Origin: Silurus meridionalis | Taxonomy: Eukaryota; Chordata; Actinopteri; Siluriformes; Siluridae | Length of the DNA: 64,000 bases | Direction of reading: 5' to 3' | Assembly (NCBI RefSeq): GCF_014805685.1 | Contig: NC_060884.1 | Span: forward strand, 14,629,356 to 14,693,355 | In this document: positions 34,590 to 46,308 of the stretch, one piece after another | Layout: each line of letters opens with the position of its first letter | Numbering within the stretch: position 1 is the first letter of the stretch | Made by a program: the position numbers and the translations under genes | The notes under the pieces: generated by a model | What the model saw: only the letters and a program-made list of their open reading frames with translations | Told to the model about the DNA's origin: nothing | Databases searched by the model: none

Positions 34590-34990
34590 CAGTGCATACG
34601 GAAAGTATTCACAGTCATTTACTTTTTTCACATTTTGTTGTTACATTCTTATTTTAAAATGGATTAAATTCATTACTTTCCTCAAAATTATACAAACAAT
34701 ACCCAATAATGACAATTTAAAAAAAGCTTGTTTGATTTCTTTGCAAATGTATTACATATAAAAAACTTAAAATCACACGAACATAAGTATTCACAGTCTT
34801 TGCTCAATACTTTGTTGAAACACCTTTGACACCAATTACGACATCAAGTCTTTTTTGAGTGTGATGCTACACGCTTGACACAATTATTTTGGGGCAGTTT
34901 CTCCTATTTTTCTTTGCAGAACCTCTCAAGCTCTATCAGGTTGGATGGGGAGTGTCGATGCACAGGCATTTTCAGATCTGTTTTCCTGGT
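34590..34990 (-). mobile_element. Tc1-like transposon, left half
   Basis: It starts CAGTGCATACGGAAAGTATT after a TA at 34588-34589, the terminus of a very common teleost Tc1-like family, followed by its long subterminal region (ATTTTAAAATGGATTAAATT, ACAATACCCAATAATGACA) and antisense C-terminal transposase sequence (CCTCTCAAGCTCTATCAGGT, GGTTGGATGGGGAGTGTCG). The frame is broken. The other half is probably 38620-38985. Confidence 0.7.
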
Positions 34991-35599
34991 TATCCACATG
35001 TCACAGACACAGATCAGGCACTCTAAGACATGAAGAAATGAAGTGCTCCCCCAGATTCTTCCCAGTGTCTTTTTTTTTTTCCGACAGTGCTATCTGGTGC
35101 CATTGCTTCCCCAGACGAAAGGTGCATTCAAACCCAGTCATTCAAGTGATGAAACAGAAAACAGAACGTCACTAGGTTACATATGCACTGCTAGTTCCCT
35201 AAGGGAACGAGAGCTGCGTCAAAAACGCTTTGGGAACGCCTCGCGTTGTTAACACTCTGAATCACGTGTGAAATCCAGCCAATAGGCAAGTCATGACGTC
35301 ATTGGCGGGCGACGTTGCGTAAACCAGGAAGCTACAAAATGGGTGAGCGATGTAACAACATTAGCTTCTAAAAAAGGATAAGTTAAGTGCTGCAGGGATG
35401 CAGGGAGTATAGCCTGTTGACACAGCTTTTGTTTCCTCAGGGAACTAGGGTTAACCTAGTGACGTTCACTTTCAGGAACTCGGGCTGTGTCAAAAACGCT
35501 TTGGGAACGAGTGTCCAATCATGCCATACTGACCAGTCTCTGCCTAGTATGTCTGAGCACAACCGGCATGCAGGACAGAGGAGCCAGGAGTGGCTCTGA

Positions 35600-36370
35600 T
35601 GTTGAGGTTGTATAACCTGACAAAGTTAAGCTGGAGAGAAACTCCAACAGACCAGGCCGTAGAGAGCGCCATACCCCGGGTGGAATGAGCCTTGACTCCA
35701 AAGGCTCTGAGCGCCTGCTTATTAGCTGGAATGCCTTTCCTATGAGGGCCATAGCAGACAAATTAGTTGCTCCAACTCCCTACATGGACTCATCCTTTTC
35801 CTGGTTGGGGGCTAGGAAAGGAGGAGGGCAGAATGCCTGCAAAACGACAGGTCGTGAGGGAGCCGCAGGCACCTTAGGCACATACCCCTATTTAGAGTAG
35901 AGAAAAGCGCTGGCCATGCCAGGAGCAAACTCCAGGAGAGACGGGGCCACTGAAAGAGCCTGTAGGTTCCTGACCCTCCCAAGGTAAGAAACCGACAGAT
36001 ACCTAAAAGCCACCTCGGCCATAGGCTCAGAGTGGGGCTCAGATAGAGCCGCCAGCACAATGGCCAAGTCCCACACAGGCACTCAGGGTCGTATCCTGGG
36101 CCTCATCCTCTGGGTGCTGTGTAGGAAATGTGTCACGAGGGGGTGTGTCCCCAGCGACTGCCCCGCTGGTGGGGTACAATAAGCTGTGATAGCGGACAGT
36201 AAACCTTCAGGGTTGATGGAGCCAATCCTGTGGCAAACTGTTCCTGCAAGAACTCCAGAACTGAACCAACCAGGCAGTTGACTGGATCCAACTGGTGGTG
36301 CTCACACCACGTGGTGAACAGATGCCATTTAGTGGCATACAACCCCCACTCGTGACTGCTCCCCACCCCG
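35600..36370 (-). pseudogene. DIRS tyrosine recombinase (copy D)
   Basis: The recombinase starts directly after the truncated RNase H at about 36345: ATKWHLFTTWCEHHQLDPVN, GSVLEFLQEQFATGLAPSTL. After a frame change it continues VPVWDLAIVLAALSEPHSEP and GRVRNLQALSVAPSLLEFAP (first catalytic Arg region). After a deletion it continues with the frame around 35700-35665 reading AFGVKAHSTRGMA, which holds the H-x-x-R motif of tyrosine recombinases. The catalytic Tyr region was not identified. At least two frame breaks and one deletion. Confidence 0.8.
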
Positions 36371-36379
36371 TGAGGGATG

Positions 36380-37434
36380 CATCCATCGTTAGTGTTACGT
36401 GATGACAAGGAGCTCCCAGGCCGTGGACTTGAGACAGGAAAGTAGGTTCTTTCCATACTTCTAAGGCTTGAAGGGCTTTACGCAAGATCTTGATAGTACG
36501 GAACAGGACGTTCGCCCTTTCTGGAGAACCCTCTGTCTCTGAGCCACCACTGGGTCTCAAATGGAGGAGGCTAAGTGGGATCACACTGGACACTGCCACC
36601 ATGAGCAGCATCTGGAACTGCTTCACAGTAAGTGACTGGCCTGCTTTTACTCTCTTGACTGCAATGAGGATGACTTTGATCCGGGCAGGAGACAATTGTG
36701 CCCGCAACACAGTCGAGTCCCACACTATGCCCAAGAAGGTGGTTCTCTGTACTGGAGAAAGCAAAATCTTTTCCGCATTTAGTCTTAACCCGAATTCCTT
36801 CATGTGGGCTCGAATGACATCTTGATGCCGGATCACCAAAAGCTGTGATCGAGCTAATACCAACCAATTGTTAATAAAATTTAGAATGTGGTTGCCCTGA
36901 AGCCATAGCGGGGCTAGAGCCGCATTCATGCACTTGGTGAAGGTGTGGGGTGAGGTGCTAGGCTGAACGGGAGGACCCGATATTGGTAAGCTTCACCCCT
37001 GAAAGCAAACCTCAGGAACCTCCTGTGAGTAGGAAGAATTGCTATGTGGAAATAGGCGTCCCTTAGATCTATGGTGACAAACCAGTCCTCAGAGACTTGA
37101 TCTGAGAAAGGATCTCCCTGAGAGTGAGCATCCAGAACCTGAGCCTCACGAGTGAGCGGTTCAAGGGGAGCAGATCTAGGATCGGCCGCATTCTGCCATC
37201 CTTCTTCGGAACATCAAAGTACTGGTTGTAGTAGCCTGACTCTCTGACTAAGAAAGGAACCACCCCGATGGCCCCTTTCCTTAGGAGGGTGCGCACTTTC
37301 TGTTCCAGGACCAGTGCCTGCTTGTGTCCCACCATGGTGGGGCACAACCCATTAACCCGGTAAGGAGAGCACCCAAACTGAATCGAGTAACCCCTCTTTA
37401 CTGTGTGCAGGACCCACTGAGATACATCTGGCAT
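36380..37434 (-). pseudogene. DIRS reverse transcriptase (copy D)
   Basis: RT copies DIRS RNA into DNA. The N-terminal part reads VSQWVLHTVKRGYSIQFGCS, PTMVGHKQALVLEQKVRTLL, YFDVPKKDGRMRPILDLLPL, then FVTIDL-type palm sequence (37080-36950, with a frame break at about 36940). The second frame carries LQGNHILNFINNWLVLARSQ, in which the active site Y-x-D-D is now F-I-N-N, followed by MKEFGLRLNAEKILLSPVQR and FLGIVWDSTVLRAQLSP and the thumb (VKAGQSLTVKQFQMLL). With both catalytic Asp lost it cannot work. It ends inside the RNase H start (MDASLTGWGAVTSG). Confidence 0.85.
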
Positions 37435-37991
37435 GCCTTCCTAAGCTGCCAGGAAATCTCTTAGGGGAACTAGAGTCTGGTCTCTGACCTTCCCAGAGCG
37501 ACTGGAGCAATGCCCTGCAGCCTTTGGGGCCTTCATAGCTCTCCTATTTTGTGGTCTGGCCTCCTGGTGGTGTCAAGGAGGTACAGGTACCGTATAAGGA
37601 GGTGTAACCCCCCCTGAAATAGGTCGCTCGGATTGTCAGGGCCGCTGCACCACTGCCCGTTTGTTCGAGGAGAGGACCATCCTCAGGTTGGCCGACCCCT
37701 TCGATTTAAGCTTAGAGTGTCATCTAGGGTCCTTGGGCCCCCAGAACCTGTCGGCGATCGCCCTTACCTACAGCGTCGCCTGAACAGGCCAGGAGGAGCC
37801 TAAACAAAAAGGTAACCGCTACCATCGCTTACCCACTTTGTAGCTTTCTGGTTTACATGATGTCGCCTGTCAATGATGTCATGACTTACCTATTGGCCGG
37901 ATTTTAGATGTGATTCAGACCATGAACACCGCGAGGCGTTCCCAAAGTGTTTTTGACGCAGCTCGAGTTCCTGAAAGGGAACTCATCAAAC

Positions 37992-38619
37992 CTTCCTCCA
38001 TTGCTACAAGGTCCCACTCCAAAGCATGCAATGCACATTTTGGCCATTTTCAATGGTGAAGAGCATGGGCACACACATCAATAGGCCTTGGACATCTTGG
38101 CTCATTGGCTTGGGTTTGGTCCTCCTTTTGGTCCTCAGTTATTTATTCACCACTGGTGAGTGGGAACATCCTACATGCCTTGTCATTTCAGAGATTATTT
38201 CACTCAGTCTTCGGCCACAACGAATTACACTTGTCAAAGTCACTCGGGATTTCATGCCTGACAACTTCTTCAACAGTATACACAATAACAGTGAGAACTA
38301 CCAATTTGAAAAACAACTGATGTACCCAGACCTTGACATGCATCGATATAATGAGAAAAGCAGTGTTATTTGCTTCATATTAAATGGTTATGTTTTAGCT
38401 TATTGGAACATACCTTTGTATATATTTTTTAATAAATGTTTGAGCCTGACTGTCATCTATTTTCCAAACATTTGTGTTTATCTAACATATGTCTTCATTA
38501 AAATAACATCTGTTAATCATGACCTACAGTATTTAATATTTAGACCCCTTAATTTTTCACATATTGTTATGATGCAGCCTTATGCCAAAATGATTTAAAT
38601 TTAATAAATTCAAGATCAG
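37992..38619 (+). other. 190-residue open frame of unknown origin (38026-38598)
   Basis: Between DIRS copy D and the right half of the Tc1-like element lies an uninterrupted plus-strand frame of 190 codons, the longest not explained by a known family. The product would have hydrophobic stretches (LIGLGLVLLLVLSYLF and another near residues 120-160). The second half is very AT-rich. Nothing marks it as a gene: no splice sites, promoter or recognisable domain were seen. It may be part of an unrecognised element or chance. Confidence 0.25.
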
Positions 38620-38985
38620 TGGAGTGTTGCAGTGATGTTTGACCTTCTGCAAGTTTCTCAACTTCTCCCATGACTTTAAATGCAGCAGAAATATTTGTAG
38701 CTTTCTTCAGATCTGTACATCAACAAAGCCCTGTCTTTCAATTCTCATGGTTTATTTTGCTCTGATGGACATTTTTAAGACCTTATATAGACACGTGTTT
38801 TCTTTCCAAATAATGTTAAATCAAATGTTAAAAAGTCCAAACTCAGCTGGACTGTATAATCGCCTCAAAGATGATCCAGAAAAATGGGATGCACCTGAGC
38901 TAAATTTCATAGCACAGAGTCTAAATGCTCATGTCAATGTGTTTTTTTAGTTTTAGTCAAAAGCCTGCCACAAAATATGAAAGAG
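38620..38985 (-). mobile_element. Tc1-like transposon, right half
   Basis: Antisense N-terminal transposase and leader of the same family as 34590-34990: CTTCAGATCTGTACATCAAC, GACCTTATATAGACACGTGT, TTCCAAATAATGTTAAATCA, GATGCACCTGAGCTAAATTT. The terminal inverted repeat is lost after about 38950. The middle of the transposase is not recognisable between the halves; DIRS copy D and unassigned sequence lie there. Confidence 0.65.
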
Positions 38986-40439
38986 ATGGGGTCTGAAAAC
39001 TTTCTGAACCAAGGTCCTGGTGTGTCGAAATCATTGCACATGAGTAAGTCCTGGTTCTTATTCAATCACTGTCAGATATAAATAGTTTTGGGCATATCCA
39101 CCTCATCTCTAAAGACTCCATTTCACTCTGTCTACCACTCCTTTTTTAAAGAACATTCAAGAGCTTTGAAACCCTCTTTGTCCCATCGACACTGCTGTAG
39201 GTTAGCATGGTTCTTTTATCTGCCTGTTACCTAGTAACGTCCAAGTGCCTTCAACCAGAAGCTACTGGAAAAAGTTTAAACACAAGTTTAACCTGACATA
39301 TATTTCTGATTTAAAAAAACTCTTATGCAGGAAATCAAATAATATTGCATTGAAAATGGGGTCTAACACAATAAGGGTTTGCTTCAAATAGCATTTAATA
39401 GCCCTTGGCATATGCCCCTGGTGACAGAAATGCTTCTTATTAAAAAGCCATTCATTGTGATCATACTGGAATAGTACATCAAGAACAGTCACAGTGTCTT
39501 GTACCCAGAAAAAAGCTTTTCTTTAAAAATATATACATGAAGTGATTTAGTCTGTTGATTGAAGCCTTTGACAATGTTTTATAGTCAACATAGAGTAACA
39601 GCATTCTGTACATTTACAAGGTCTCCCTTCTTTGGTAGTCCCATCAAACTTGCCCTCTGACAACTCAAGAGAAGAGTTCCATGATCAATGCACTCCAGTA
39701 GTACATCATAAAATCCCTGTCCAATTAAGCTTCAAAAACTTTTACTCGGCTAAAAAAAACAACCTGTCTAAGTAATTTTCTCAAGATGTCACAACTTACA
39801 GACTGAAATTTTTTTAAAGACAATTACAAAAGACTGGATTTCTCATTTATGTCTCTGCTGCCTGGGTGTTTTTAAAGCTTAAAATGTTTCCATTGGCTTG
39901 TCTGTCTTTCAAAAATTAGGCAGTATGCAAAAACCAATTCTTGGCTTTTAACTTTTCTATGAACTTGTCCTATACTATTAATATACCACTGCTGACAGTT
40001 GGGAAACCAGACCTTTTTTCTCCCTAAAAAGTAGGTGAAAATAGGTGATATTGAAGTAATCTATTATTAAAGTGCCAGTGTCATTGATGAGATCCAGAGA
40101 CTTCATAGGGAATTTGGTGTCAGAACTGGCCAAAAAAACAGCCTTTGTTGTGAGCCAGACTTTCAACCACGTGCAAGGTTTAAAAATGAAATAATAATTT
40201 AAAAGGACAAAAGGGTATTTATGATTTCTCTTCATATTATGATCGAAGGTACATTTAAAATCTCATTAATACAATACTTTCATCAGAGCAGGAAAAAAAC
40301 AGGCATTCATGACTTACATTTGGTGTGTTTATTCATTTAAAAAACTAAAGAAAGAAAACTGTAAAGAACTGTAAAGAAAACTGTTATCCACCAAGTTTAC
40401 TCTACCAGCAACATTCTGCATTTCAAAAGCAGTAGAATA
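38986..40439. other. no gene recognised
   Basis: AT-rich intron sequence with no element I recognise. Confidence 0.4.
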
Positions 40440-40447
40440 TTTAAACA
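40440..40447. repeat. hAT target-site duplication, left
   Basis: TTTAAACA, identical to 41462-41469 on the other side of the element. Confidence 0.85.
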
Positions 40448-41461
40448 CAGTGGCAGGCGGTCAGGGCCAGCAAAGCCTTCTCTGCTGGCCTAAACACTAT
40501 CAGAAGCACTGACCTACATTTACAACCTAAATTCTAATATTTGTTCCATGAAATTGTATTAATTTATTCCCAAAAGTTTATTCTCTTAATTTCGTAGTGT
40601 TTCTCTTGACTGAGCTGCTTCTAGTACATGTATGTGTATGTTAGATTTTTTGTCCAATCAGATTTCAGCCTCTATGTGCTGCCATGTCAATCTAATCTGC
40701 CCAGGGTTTACAAAGTCTGTTCTGCTGGCTATTTTTTTTTTTACCATAGTCTCCTTAATAAATAGCTCTGTTTCTTTAACCAATCAGATTCATATTAGCC
40801 TCACAGGGCAGCTAGCTGGCCCAGAATAGCGTCAGCATTTTTCCGTCTTCTGATTGGCTGGTCAGAGGGAAACTGATACAGCCAAGTTCGACTGGCAAAA
40901 CACATCTGTAGCGTGCTGCACACATTAATGCATCTGAGTTAGACTTTTTTATGCCTATGGAGGAAGAGAAATTGATTTGGTCTCAGACATACATAAAAAT
41001 AAATTTTAAAGAAAAGCTAAACATCGTGTGGAGAGGTCGGCTAACCCCAAAGCTAGCTTGTCTCAACCTGGGAAAGGCTTTGTTCGCCGCTTGAAGACCA
41101 GTGAATACAAGCGGTACCACTGGCTTACAGCCTCTGAGGAGCGGTGCAAATTATGAGTCTGCATGTTTGGTGAGTAGGTTGTATTTTATTTACATGTTTT
41201 ATGTTTTTGTCATGTTATTACACAAATATTGATTCTAAACTGCTCCAAATGATGTAGGTGCCCAGTTGTGGTGGTAGTGTAGAGGTTTGGAGTTGTCTTA
41301 ACTGGGTTTCTTGCTTTAGTAAAATGTTATTCACCCTCCACTCTCTGTAATGCCACAAGTTGTTATATTGCATTTTTATGGTTTCTAAAATTGTGACGTG
41401 ATAGTGGTGGGATTAAGAGGTGGATTAAGTCGGGTAAGTCCTCACTGAAGGTCCACCACTG
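40448..41461 (+). mobile_element. non-autonomous hAT element with 8-bp target duplication
   Basis: 1,014 bp, beginning CAGTGGCAGG and ending CCACCACTG, flanked on both sides by TTTAAACA (40440-40447 and 41462-41469), a perfect 8-bp target duplication typical of hAT transposons. Inside, 41040-41160 resembles the start of a ZMYM/TTF-type hAT transposase: SLSQPGKGFVRRLKTSEYKR, then YHWLTASEERCKL, followed by a GTGAGT splice-donor-like site at 41170. The rest of the transposase is absent. A second, older copy lies at 61566-62212. Confidence 0.85.
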
Positions 41462-41469
41462 TTTAAACA
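41462..41469. repeat. hAT target-site duplication, right
   Basis: TTTAAACA, identical to 40440-40447. Confidence 0.85.
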
Positions 41470-42380
41470 TGACTAAAAAATTACTACATTTACATTAGCT
41501 CCAGTTTTTGGATGAATTTGTAACTCTTTTTTTCAATTATATTTAAGAAGTTATTTAGTGTTCAGTACCTTGGCAATGTGATTTACCCCTTAAGTTTAAA
41601 TCTTATCAGTCAAGCCACTCTGTGTACTTACTCTCAGCTTGTTTTACTCAGTAGACTGAATTTGAGTGAAGCATCTCTAAAGCTTCTCTTAAAGTATATC
41701 TGTGTTGCAAAAAGACATGTTACATCCTGGCATTCTAAACCCCTTCAGGCAATCACTTCTCCTCGATGGGTGCCGGATCAGCGGGTTCACATGCAGCAGC
41801 AACTACAGCACTGATTGCACCCTCTGTACCATCATCCACACTACTTTCATGCTTGTCAGACCTAGTGTGGTACCCAGCATCAGTACCCAGCAGTGTTATG
41901 GCTTTTTAGAGGGGTTACAGTAAATATTTAAACCTGGTAATTGTCTTAGACAGTTTATTTGTTTTTATTTAGATTTATTTTCTGGATCATGGGCTTTTTG
42001 CTTCTTACCAGTTATTCCATGTCTCTATTCAGTCTCCTTTCCCAAGGGAATAGGTTGCTCTATATGATCTGTTTTTTCATTTCATTGAATCTGTGTCGAT
42101 GAAAATTTTTTTCCCCCAAATTACCCCCACTGCATACCATTCATACTGACTGTTCTGGCAAGCATTAACAACTCTGTCGGGTCATGTCAGCACTGAAACA
42201 ACCAATAAATTTGTCAGTAAAGTAAACTCAAGAAACCCATGGGGACTCTTACCGTTGTCATTGTTTTAAAAAAAATAAAATAAAATCTGGGCTACATCTT
42301 TGGGCATCTATTTATCCAATCTGAATTGACAGGCCATAGACCAAATCTTGTAACGAGTTCTGAAAAAGTACAGGACGTAC

Positions 42381-42517
42381 CAGCCTCGACAGCTGTCACT
42401 GTGATGTTGTGCCAGCCCGCCGTCTCTCTGTCCAGGATTTTCCCCAGGGTGATTGCACCAGTCACTGCATCAATGTTAAAGATTTGCTCCTGATCTGTGC
42501 TCTGATCGATTGAGTAT
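42381..42517 (-). CDS. cdh22: cadherin exon, central EC4 (137 bp)
   Basis: Fourth exon. It has an acceptor GTCCAG and a GTACGT donor. Its first base completes Arg with the previous exon, giving PLR-YSIDQSTDQEQ, followed by FNIDAVTGAITLGK and LDRETAGWHNITVTAVEA. 137 bp is the standard size of this exon in type II cadherins. The block LDRETAGWHNITV resembles my memory of vertebrate CDH22 more closely than CDH6, CDH11 or CDH12, which is one of two reasons for the symbol. One base is left over and completes an Asp codon with exon 13337-13458. It lies between a 12.9 kb and a 28.9 kb intron, both filled with transposons. Confidence 0.9.
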
Positions 42518-42586
42518 CTGGACAAAACACAGAAAAAAAAGTTAGTCGTTGTATAAACTGAAAAAAAAAAAAATTAATAAAAATAA

Positions 42587-42588
<2 letters not shown>

Positions 42589-42636
<48 letters not shown>
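42589..42636. repeat. (AT)n microsatellite
   Basis: About 24 dinucleotide units, 70 bp inside the intron from the 137-bp exon acceptor. Confidence 0.95.
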
Positions 42637-42643
<7 letters not shown>

Positions 42644-42760
42644 ATTATTTTTGTATTTTAAGTTTCACATAACATGTACTGTATGTCAAACTTGCATTAA
42701 AAAATTATTAACACACTCCAATTCTGTTATGAATTCCAGGAATTTATTATTTGTACTCTA

Positions 42761-42820
<60 letters not shown>

Positions 42821-42821
42821 T
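42761..42821. repeat. (ATT)n microsatellite
   Basis: About 20 trinucleotide units. Confidence 0.95.
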
Positions 42822-43231
42822 TGGCATAGGCATTTTGATTTAGAAAGTCCGATTTAAACAAAGGTAAAACACAACTGAATCTGTATAACTGGCTACATTG
42901 GAAAATTGTATTCTTTTAGCTGATATGGAATAAAAACTATATTTTGTCCCCCTACTGTTACATTTAATGAGGCTAGAATGAGGCTTTATGTACAGTGGCT
43001 CAAAGTAGTTACATGTAGCTTTAGTAACCTAAATTAGCCTGGTGTTGTGATCTGGACTGTTTGATCTCTTTATTCAACTGGATCTTTTTGTTCAACAATG
43101 TTAAACAAAGAGTGGTTTTAATAACACTGCTCCAGAGAGCTGACCGTCATCAACAAGTGTTCACAAACATAGCATTCTTGTGAATTTTAATTTTTTACAC
43201 AGCCAAATTAAAAAAGAAATTGTCTTTAAAG

Positions 43232-43327
<96 letters not shown>
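43232..43327. repeat. (TA)n followed by poly(T)
   Basis: About 34 TA units followed by 27 T. Confidence 0.95.
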
Positions 43328-43989
43328 GTTGATTTGACCTATTTGTGGTTCTGGTGCTATTTAAAGTTCTGAAGTATAAATTTTTTTATCTCAGCCATGA
43401 GCAATTCCAGACTGGCACAGAGCAATTGCTCATCAAAAAGTTCTACAGTCCTACAACTGCTGTTTCCCCAACTCCACACATACAAGCTCCTGATAGGAGG
43501 TCATTACATTCAAGAATGGTGACCCATGTTATCCAATATCTTTGTCTAAACATCAGTGCTACTTAGCAGAAAGAAAATCCCCTTTTTCCCTTCAAATGAC
43601 ACGTCATCCACTTATGCTGTTCAACCACAGCCCACATATCTGCTGAATGAACTGCTGAACCAAAGGTCTTTGAAGCCTACACCGCTGTATAAAGCTCTTC
43701 AGGTGTTATGTGCATGATTGTTAGTGTACACACATCAGTGCTTGTTTACTTGCTGCTTTGTTTTGCTTACTTGCTTTCTCTTCCCCTGAAGCTCTCTGCC
43801 CAGTTGGCAAACTGGGTGTAATTTGCCTATTGATTGCGGGAATGCATTTAAAATAGGAAGAGTATTGTCTTTAAAGTCAGTATGGTGGCAAAAGTGAGCC
43901 ATCACCTCAGCTTACACACATATTCTGCTTTTCACTTTAATGGTTACTTTTTATTTTTTTGACGCTTGCATTTGTGTTCTTTAACACTC

Positions 43990-44150
43990 TTCTGTGCTTT
44001 GTTTTGAGCTGACAGTGTTACATTTTCTTTGTTATTTGTTCTGCCTGGCTAGTCCTGTTAATGTCTCTTATGTTGGTGTTGTATTGTTATTTGTTCTACT
44101 ACTTTAGATCAGTTGGCTTGTTGTGCAGAAACTGAACTACAGTTAGCTAG
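43990..44150 (+). repeat. interspersed repeat, copy 1
   Basis: The block GTTCTGCCTGGCTAGTCCTG, TTAATGTCT and TTGTATTGTTATTTGTTC is repeated with minor differences at 47270-47360. The copies are in the same orientation and 3.2 kb apart. Copy 2 lies between DIRS copy E and a LINE end, so the repeat may be the upstream part of an element I cannot name. Confidence 0.6.
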
Positions 44151-45599
44151 ACACAAGATAGAGTTGATGGAAGAGATAAAGATACAATTCTGAGAAATTT
44201 AAACTCCATGCAGTGAAGAGTTCCTTTATCCCACCAGATTTAATAAAGTCCTATTGGCAAGCTCCTCTGGTTTTGCTATTTCCTTCTGTGTCTCCTTATT
44301 TTGAACCACAGATGGATTGACCCTGTCCTTTCATTTAAGGAAGTAAAAGTACAAACCTGCTTTAGTATGTCTGAATGTATTGCATCCTGGCTTGGCTGAG
44401 AGAGATTTGTACTCTCTGTTTGCAATGCTGGTAGGGAAGAATCGCGGAATCTGTTTGCCCTACTACTGAAACAATAGCAACCCCCCTTCATTTTAGTGTT
44501 GGGGTCATCACTGCAGTACCTGATCATGTAAGGGCAAATGTGTCAGATGAACTAGAATTCCAGATTGTGCATTACCGATGTGGTACATTGACAAACTGAG
44601 TTTTAATGATACTTATTTTTATTGTTATCTTATTTGTCAGATAAACAGAAGGCCAGTTTAATGGATTTATGCAAGATTTTACTTACTTACTTCATTTTCC
44701 ATCTTAAACCAGTGAGTTCAGCAAGATAAAAGAAGCTTGTAAAGTGGCCTCTTAAACCGAAAGCATGTCAAGCTAATGACAAAAAGTTATAAAAAAAAAA
44801 AATTTACTTTTTTTAAATAGTTTTTGATCCTTTCCCTTTGCTATGACTAAATTACTGCATTGATAATGTTGGCTCTGCCCACTTTGTAAATAAACCAGAT
44901 TAAGGACTATTGGCAGGTTCCATTAACTCCCCATGCTTCTGAGATTTTACCATCTTGTAACACTAGATGGTTTCCTGCAATACACAATAATGCCCTTTTG
45001 TATGGAAATCCAACTAGTTTTTAGAGGTGGATCAACATAGTTGTTAGCTATTATAGCTTATTGAAGTGCTTTTCTGGTTCATTCCTTAGACTGGCTTATA
45101 TGACATTAAATTTGACAGTTTATGGGTAAATTTACACATTTAAATAACATATTTTCATTAACAAGTAAGACAAGGGCAGGTGTATCACATCATGATCATT
45201 ACAAACTTTTAAATTCCTACCATTGCTGACAATTCCTAGGTATAGATGGTTACTAAATGTTTGTTGGTTTCATTTTGTTTTTGGGGTGATTTTACGACCA
45301 GTAAGCTATAAAAAGCGCCTGGAGTGAAGCCTATGTAATACGTCGGTGCTGGTGGGTAAGGCTTACACCTCAGCTGGTCAACTGCTGCATGAGTACACAC
45401 CATGGTGGTGCTACAGGCGTATCAGGCTGACCTGCTGTGAGAGCTAGAAACGGAGGGGTGGCCAGGAGGTCCAGGAGACCGCATGGCAGATTTAGCTCTC
45501 AGCACTTCCCATTATCGGGAGGTTACAGAAACAGGGACCCACAGGGACCAAGGGTCTGTCAGTCTCGAGAGACTGGCAGCCTGGGAAGCTCTGCCAGAT

Positions 45600-46305
45600 G
45601 CGTATTGTAAACAGAGGCTACACAATTCAGTTCGGGTCTCATCTTCCCCTGTTCCACCCTGGTGGGACCCGAGCAGGCTCTAATCATGGAACAAGAAGTG
45701 GATTTCTTTCTCTTCTGAGAAAGAAGGCCATCAAGGTTGTCTCTCCATCAGACAGAGAGTCCAGGTTCTACAGCCGGTACTTCATAGTTCCCCTATAGAA
45801 CGGAGGGTTTATTCCTCCTATTCTAGATCCATTCTGATTCTAGATCAGCTGAAATGGTCACTTATGAGACTCAGGTTCAAGATGCTAACCCTCAAGCAGG
45901 CCATGTCTCAGATCAGATCTGAGGACTGTTTTGTCATGTCAGATCTAAAGGATGCATACTTTCATGTATCAATCCTACTTTCTCACAGGAAGTTCCTGAG
46001 GTTCGCTTTCAGGGCCGAAGCATACCAATATAGGGTACTTTCGTTTGGTCTTGCCCTCTCACTCTGCACCTTTATAAAGTGTGTGAATGTGGCTTTGTTC
46101 CCCCTGAGACTTCAGAGCATCCGCATCTTAAACTATATCGACGATTGGTAAATATTAGCTTAATCAGAGCAGTTAGCGGTCCAGCATCGATTTGTTGTTC
46201 TTGCTCACATAAAGGAGCTGTGGTTTTTGCTGAATGCTTTCACCATTACAGAGAACCACTTATTTAGGCGTCTTATGGGGTTTGACCCTTATGCGTGCCA
46301 GTTTC
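45600..46305 (+). pseudogene. DIRS reverse transcriptase (copy E)
   Basis: The best preserved RT palm in the window: RLRFKMLTLKQAMSQIRSED, FVMSDLKDAYFHVSILLSHR (first catalytic Asp in the SDLKDAYF motif), KFLRFAFRAEAYQYRVLSFG, and RILNYIDDW (second and third Asp). The flanking parts are frameshifted (45600-45790 before, and 46150-46300 with YLGVLWGLTLM after). It ends abruptly at about 46305 where the recombinase begins, so thumb, RNase H and the linker are deleted. Confidence 0.85.
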
Positions 46306-46308
46306 TCT

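Larger units (their letters stand above)
35192..37991 (-). mobile_element. DIRS element with both terminal repeats (copy D)
   Basis: The left end 35192-35345 (palindrome GTTCCCTAAGGGAAC at 35194-35208, then GAGCTGCGTCAAAAACGCTT and TGGGAACGCC) is inverted at 37840-37991 (GGCGTTCCCAAAGTGTTTTT, GACGCAGCTCGAGTTCCTGA). On the minus strand the order is right end, decayed gag region, RT (37434-36480), recombinase (36456-35600), an internal complementary block (35440-35480: GGGTTAACCTAGTGACGTTC) and left end. It is the most complete DIRS copy in the window, 2.8 kb, but lacks RNase H and most of gag. Confidence 0.85.
13459..42380 (-). other. cdh22: 28.9 kb cadherin intron, mostly transposon sequence
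   Basis: This is the intron between the 137-bp and 122-bp exons. Both splice sites are canonical. Recognisable mobile elements fill well over half of it and are listed separately. Stretches without a recognised element are 18788-19471, 23788-25368, 32881-34589, 38986-40447 and 41462-42380. In those I see only AT-rich sequence and short chance frames. Confidence 0.85.

Noticed and set aside
34999..35180. Possible continuation of the Tc1-like element
   Set aside because: The text after about 34990 no longer follows the element; it resembles some other unassigned repeat, so it was left unannotated.
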